Below, one piece after another: positions 6,348-9,513 of a stretch of 9,513 nt of DNA. The stretch is from positions 1 to 9,513 of the forward strand of contig JAHRAW010000158.1 of the NCBI GenBank assembly GCA_020027415.1, read 5' to 3'. Under the pieces are notes generated by a model. It ran no database searches. It was given only the letters and a program-made list of their open reading frames with translations, and had not been told where the DNA came from. The position numbers and the translations under genes are program-made. This stretch comes from Gammaproteobacteria bacterium (GTDB lineage Bacteria > Pseudomonadota > Gammaproteobacteria > Arenicellales > Poriferihabitantaceae). Each line of letters starts with the position of its first letter. The stretch's first letter is position 1.

Positions 6348-7607
6348 TCACAAATAATTGAGGCGGATATACTGCAGAATGTCATCCGGAGTGCCGAAAC
6401 TCGCATCCGGTCCTGCCGAGACCAGCACCAGTCGCCCAAGTTCTCGTTGTACGGCAATCACCGTTCCCCAAGCATCTTTGACTTGTTTTCGCTCAATGAA
6501 TTGTTGCAATTGAGACAACACTTGTTGCGGGTCGCGTTGCCGAGCATCCGCGTCTGCGCCCGTATCCAACGCTTGCAACTTTGCCGCAAGCAGGCCCAAC
6601 GAAACCACCGTCTTCGCCACCGACGGATCCAACGCCGCGATATTGTCAATCACCGAACCATCGCCGCGTTGCCGGGAGCCGGGCGGCAGCACGGCGTCAA
6701 TGCGGGCGAAGTATTGCTGCAACAAACGTTCGCTCAAGGTGTTATTCAACGCGATTGAGATGACGAACATCAGCAGTATACCCAACCACACCGCCGTCCG
6801 ACTGACGCCGCCGCGCTGCGCTTTGAAGCGGGCGTTGCGAGCATTCGTATTGTTCGCATCCTTCGCGCGGCTTGCAAACTGACCGCCATGCGCCGGCGGC
6901 TGATTGCCATGCGCGCGCACCTGAGCGCGCACCTGGCGAAAATATAAGTAGTTGGCGGTGAGCGGCCAGCATAACGCCCACGCCACATACACCGGCCCCG
7001 GCTGGACCATGAGCAACAACACCAGACCGCCGAGCAAATTGAAGCCCGCCCACCGCCATAACTTTCTATACGCCGCCCAGAAAAAGAACGCGAAAAAAGC
7101 GGGCCAGTGCCAAGTCACCGCAAAAGACGGGCGTTCAGGCGCACCGAATTTTGCGAATTGGCGCGCATAGTAATCGGTGTTGACGGCAACAAAACGTAGC
7201 ATTGCCGCGGGTAGCGATGCGGATGGTTCTGGTTCTGGCTGCTGTTCTGGTTCTGATTCTCGTTGCGCCGCGGGGTCGGGGGAATCGTTTGACTGGAAAC
7301 CCTCGTCCTTATTTTTATCCTTCTCCTTCTCCTCGCCCCTACCCCCATCGTTGGCCGCCGAACTCGGTCGCGCGATGATTTTCTCCACATCGCACTCCGC
7401 GCCGGCGGCGCGGATGGCGCGGCGGATTTTGTTCGCCTCGGCGCGTTCATATTGCTTGGTCAACGCCACCGGCTTGCCTTGCAACAATTTTTCCATCTTG
7501 GCGCGCTCGGAATGGAATAACGCCGCCAAGCGGCTGAGAACTTCGGCGCGGGATTTTCCCGGCAACACGGTGCCGCGCAACCACACGCGATAGGTTCGCT
7601 GCTTCAC
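6348..7607 (-). CDS. DUF2628-type membrane protein with pseudopilin (GspG)-like C-terminal domain
   Basis: The 419-residue product has three parts and no assigned function. Residues 1-78 form a small charged domain (YRVWLRG, LLQGKPVALTKQYERAEANK, AGAECDVE) of a kind I recognise at the front of other gammaproteobacterial membrane proteins. A low-complexity acidic, Lys/Pro-rich linker follows (88-130). Residues 140-225 look like DUF2628: paired tyrosines (146-147), TWHWPAFFAFFFWAAYRKLW (165-184), then hydrophobic segments at about 187-202 and 205-222. A very basic loop (223-270) precedes another membrane segment (271-288). By the positive-inside rule the last 130 residues should be periplasmic. 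They end with DAWG (378-381) and SAGPDASFGTPDDI (397-410), the pattern closing the globular domain of GspG-type pseudopilins, but no prepilin cleavage motif is present. The start is GTG, supported by AGAGGA seven bases upstream, the best ribosome site of the minus-strand genes. It sits between purH (40-base gap) and purD (51-base gap). Confidence 0.82.
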   Translation of the reverse strand: MKQRTYRVWLRGTVLPGKSRAEVLSRLAALFHSERAKMEKLLQGKPVALTKQYERAEANKIRRAIRAAGAECDVEKIIARPSSAANDGGRGEEKEKDKNKDEGFQSNDSPDPAAQRESEPEQQPEPEPSASLPAAMLRFVAVNTDYYARQFAKFGAPERPSFAVTWHWPAFFAFFFWAAYRKLWRWAGFNLLGGLVLLLMVQPGPVYVAWALCWPLTANYLYFRQVRAQVRAHGNQPPAHGGQFASRAKDANNTNARNARFKAQRGGVSRTAVWLGILLMFVISIALNNTLSERLLQQYFARIDAVLPPGSRQRGDGSVIDNIAALDPSVAKTVVSLGLLAAKLQALDTGADADARQRDPQQVLSQLQQFIERKQVKDAWGTVIAVQRELGRLVLVSAGPDASFGTPDDILQYIRLNYL

Positions 7608-7647
7608 TTTTTTTCCTCTGGCGCGGCGCGCACGGTCTCGGTCTCAG

Positions 7648-9264
7648 TTAGTGCCGAAAATGCCGCATCGCGGTGAATATCATCGCAATGCGGTGTTCAT
7701 TGGCGGCGGCGATTACCTCCGCATCGCGGCGCGACCCGCCGGGCTGAATCACCGCCCGCACCCCGACTTCGGCGGCATGATCAATGCCATCGCGAAACGG
7801 AAAAAACGCATCCGAAGCCAACACCGCGCCGCTCACTTGCAAGTCGGCGTGCTGCGCTTTGATGGCGGCGATGCGCGCCGCATGGATGCGACTCATCTGC
7901 CCGGCGCCGATACCGACGGTCGCTTGCCGCTTGGCATACACGATGGCGTTGGATTTAACGAACTTGGCGACTTTCCACGCGAACCATAAATCCTGCCGTT
8001 GCGCCGCTTGCGGAGCGCATTCGGTGACCACTTCAAATTTGTGGTTAAGCGCCTCGTCGGTTTGCTGAACCAACAACCCGCCGCTCACTTTCTTGTATTC
8101 CAAGCGGCGCGGGGCGGCGCCCGCATGCACGCATGCGAGCACGCGGATATTTTGCTTGGCGGACAATGCTTGCTGCGCCGCGGCGGCGATGGACGGGGCG
8201 ATAATCACTTCGGCAAATTGCTGCGCGATGATTGCGCGCGCGGTATCCGCTTGCAAGGGCTGATTGAACGCGATGATACCGCCGAAAGCGGATTCGGCGT
8301 CGGTGCGGAAAGCGCGCTGATACGCTTCCAGTTGCCGCGCATGCACCGCCACCCCGCACGGATTGACGTGCTTGACGATGACGCAAGCATGTTTTTTTTC
8401 GGCCTCGGGTTCGTTGAATTGTTGGACGCAAGCAAACGCCGCATCGGTATCGGCAATGTTATTGAACGACAACATTTTGCCTTGCAACTGGCGCGCGTTG
8501 GCGAGTCCGGCCGGCTCCTCGGCGGCGCGGTAGAAAGCCGCATGCTGGTGCGGATTCTCACCATACCGCAACGCTTGTTGTTTGTGAAATTGCAGGTTAA
8601 GAATGTGCGGAAAATCAATTGCGTCGGCGCGCGCATTTGATTCGCTAAGCGCAACTGGTTCGCCATGCGGTTCCGCCATTGCGCTAAGATAGTCGGCAAT
8701 GGCGCGGTCATAGTTAGCCGTGTGGGAAAATGTTTTGGTCGCCAACGCCGCGCGCATGGACGCCGGAATGCTCTGCGTCGGACGCTGCAATTGCTCCACC
8801 ACCGCAGCATAATCATGCGGGTCAACCACCACCGTGATATCGCGGTGATTTTTGGCGGCGGCGCGCAGCATGGCCGGTCCGCCGATGTCTATATTTTCCA
8901 TCGCTTGCGCAGGTTTGCACTGCGGCGATGCCACCGTTGCCGCAAACGGATAGAGATTCACCACCACTAAATCAATCGGCGCGATGCCATGCGCCGCCAT
9001 AACTTGCTCATCGCGCCCTCGTCGGCCCAAGATACCGCCGTGAATTTTCGGATGCAGGGTCTTGACGCGCCCATCCATAATTTCGGGGAAACCGGTGTAC
9101 TCCGATACTTCCGTCACCGGAACGCCGTTTTCCCGCAGTTGCTGCGCGGTTCCGCCGGTGGAGAGAATTTCAATCTTCATGTCAGCCAATGCCCGACAGA
9201 AAGGGACGATTCCTCGTTTGTCGGAAACGCTGACCAACGCTCTGGCGAGCGCACGGGTTTTCAT
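7648..9264 (-). CDS. purH: Bifunctional AICAR transformylase / IMP cyclohydrolase
   Basis: PurH formylates AICAR using 10-formyl-THF and then closes the ring to IMP, the last two steps of purine synthesis. The 538-residue length matches the family (529 in E. coli). The N-terminal cyclohydrolase domain has ALVSVSDKRGIV (9-20), ILSTGGTA (33-40), EIMDGRVKTLHPKIHGGIL (61-79), DLVVVNLYPF (98-107) and ENIDIGGPAMLRAAAKNH (123-140). The C-terminal transformylase domain has LRYGENPHQ (232-240), LSFNNIADTDAA (265-276), VKHVNPCG (297-304) with the catalytic Lys298-His299 pair, GIGAGQMSRIHAARIA (451-466), and the typical ending DAFFPFRDGID then AVIQPGGSRRD (485-495, 504-514), finishing FTAMRHFRH. The ATG at 9264 gives the standard N-terminus; no good ribosome site precedes it. 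It follows fis by 97 bases, the classical gammaproteobacterial arrangement. Confidence 0.98.
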   Translation of the reverse strand: MKTRALARALVSVSDKRGIVPFCRALADMKIEILSTGGTAQQLRENGVPVTEVSEYTGFPEIMDGRVKTLHPKIHGGILGRRGRDEQVMAAHGIAPIDLVVVNLYPFAATVASPQCKPAQAMENIDIGGPAMLRAAAKNHRDITVVVDPHDYAAVVEQLQRPTQSIPASMRAALATKTFSHTANYDRAIADYLSAMAEPHGEPVALSESNARADAIDFPHILNLQFHKQQALRYGENPHQHAAFYRAAEEPAGLANARQLQGKMLSFNNIADTDAAFACVQQFNEPEAEKKHACVIVKHVNPCGVAVHARQLEAYQRAFRTDAESAFGGIIAFNQPLQADTARAIIAQQFAEVIIAPSIAAAAQQALSAKQNIRVLACVHAGAAPRRLEYKKVSGGLLVQQTDEALNHKFEVVTECAPQAAQRQDLWFAWKVAKFVKSNAIVYAKRQATVGIGAGQMSRIHAARIAAIKAQHADLQVSGAVLASDAFFPFRDGIDHAAEVGVRAVIQPGGSRRDAEVIAAANEHRIAMIFTAMRHFRH

Positions 9265-9304
9265 CGCGCTATCGGTTTGAATGGGAGTCGGGGTTGGAGT
9301 TTAA

Positions 9305-9334
9305 ATTTAAGATTTGCACTTGCGCGCATGGCAA
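9305..9334 (-). promoter_or_regulatory. Candidate promoter between fis and purH
   Basis: Read on the minus strand, TTGCCA (9334-9329, five of six to TTGACA) is followed after 18 bases by TTAAAT (9310-9305, four of six to TATAAT). The -10 box is part of a perfect ten-base palindrome, TTAAATTTAA (9301-9310). Transcription would begin about 35 bases before the purH ATG. A five-base inverted repeat (CTTGC/GCAAG around seven bases) overlaps the -35 region on the same strand. I could not find a convincing PurR operator. purH may simply be read through from fis, so this is tentative. Confidence 0.3.
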
Positions 9335-9361
9335 GCATGGAGCATAACTGGAAACTTTAAA

Positions 9362-9513
9362 TCAACCATCCAGTCCGTGTTGTTGCAGTTTCTTGCGCAA
9401 TGTGTTTCGGTTGATGCCAAGCACTTTGGCTGCCTTGCTCTGATTTTTATCGGCATATTTCATAACCACTTCAAACAAGGGTTTTTCTATTTCGTTAAGC
9501 ACCATTTGATAAA
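9362..9513 (-). CDS. fis: DNA-binding protein Fis, C-terminal part (5' end outside window)
   Basis: The last 49 codons and the TGA stop are present; the gene runs off the right edge. The visible protein contains LNEIEKPLFEVVMKYADKN (5-23 of the fragment), matching the helix before the DNA-binding domain. QSKAAKVLGINRNTLRKKL (24-42) then gives the helix-turn-helix that closes all Fis proteins. The E. coli counterpart region is very similar (GINRGTLRKKL). Fis is a nucleoid protein that bends DNA, regulates many promoters and helps some site-specific recombinases. The C-terminus ends Gly-Leu-Asp-Gly, two residues past the usual end. dusB is expected upstream, outside the window, by analogy with other gammaproteobacteria. 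purH follows 97 bases downstream on the same strand. Confidence 0.95.
   Translation of the reverse strand, partial: YQMVLNEIEKPLFEVVMKYADKNQSKAAKVLGINRNTLRKKLQQHGLDG

Noticed and set aside
6135..6758. 207-codon plus-strand frame spanning the purD start and DUF2628-type gene
   Set aside because: It crosses two well-supported genes on the other strand and has low-complexity Arg/His/Gln composition typical of a shadow frame.
7999..8640. 213-codon open frame on the plus strand inside purH
   Set aside because: It is antisense to a fully conserved purH; long antisense frames are common in GC-rich coding DNA and the translation is Arg/His-rich with no recognisable domain.

Overview
The window looks like chromosomal DNA from a gammaproteobacterium that I cannot place more precisely. 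The evidence is the fis - purH - purD gene order, an HflD homologue (a family typical of Gammaproteobacteria), a periplasmic ATP-dependent ligase of the LigE type, and a GC-rich coding style with many GCG, CGC and GGC codons. Nothing resembles a phage, a transposon, a CRISPR array or an RNA gene.

Layout. Positions 1-72 hold six copies of a 12-base tandem repeat cut by the left edge. A good sigma-70-like promoter follows directly and reads rightwards into a small membrane-anchored Spy/CpxP-like protein (149-622), then a secreted LigE-type DNA ligase (684-1526). Everything else is on the minus strand and transcribed leftwards, towards ligE. From the right edge the order is fis (3' part only), purH, a DUF2628-type membrane protein with a pseudopilin-like C-terminal domain, purD, a secreted DUF192 protein, an S9 prolyl-oligopeptidase-family peptidase, and hflD. 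Gaps between the minus-strand genes are 97 bases or less, and hflD overlaps the peptidase by 17 bases, so they may form one long transcription unit. ligE and hflD converge, with only 32 bases between their stop codons.

How the genes fit together. purH (last two steps to IMP) and purD (second step of the pathway) serve de novo purine synthesis and follow fis, as in many gammaproteobacteria. The DUF2628 gene splits the usual purH-purD pair. The four products downstream of purH other than PurD have no obvious purine role: two are envelope proteins, one is a probable cytoplasmic peptidase, and HflD is a peripheral membrane protein. The plus-strand pair are both predicted to act in the periplasm, one as a stress or metal-type chaperone and the other as a nick-sealing ligase for DNA outside the cytoplasm.

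Most of the window is ordinary housekeeping DNA. The points worth a second look are the 12-base repeat array beside the promoter, scattered single copies of its core motif that resemble Pasteurellaceae uptake signals, and the three-part membrane protein inserted between purH and purD.
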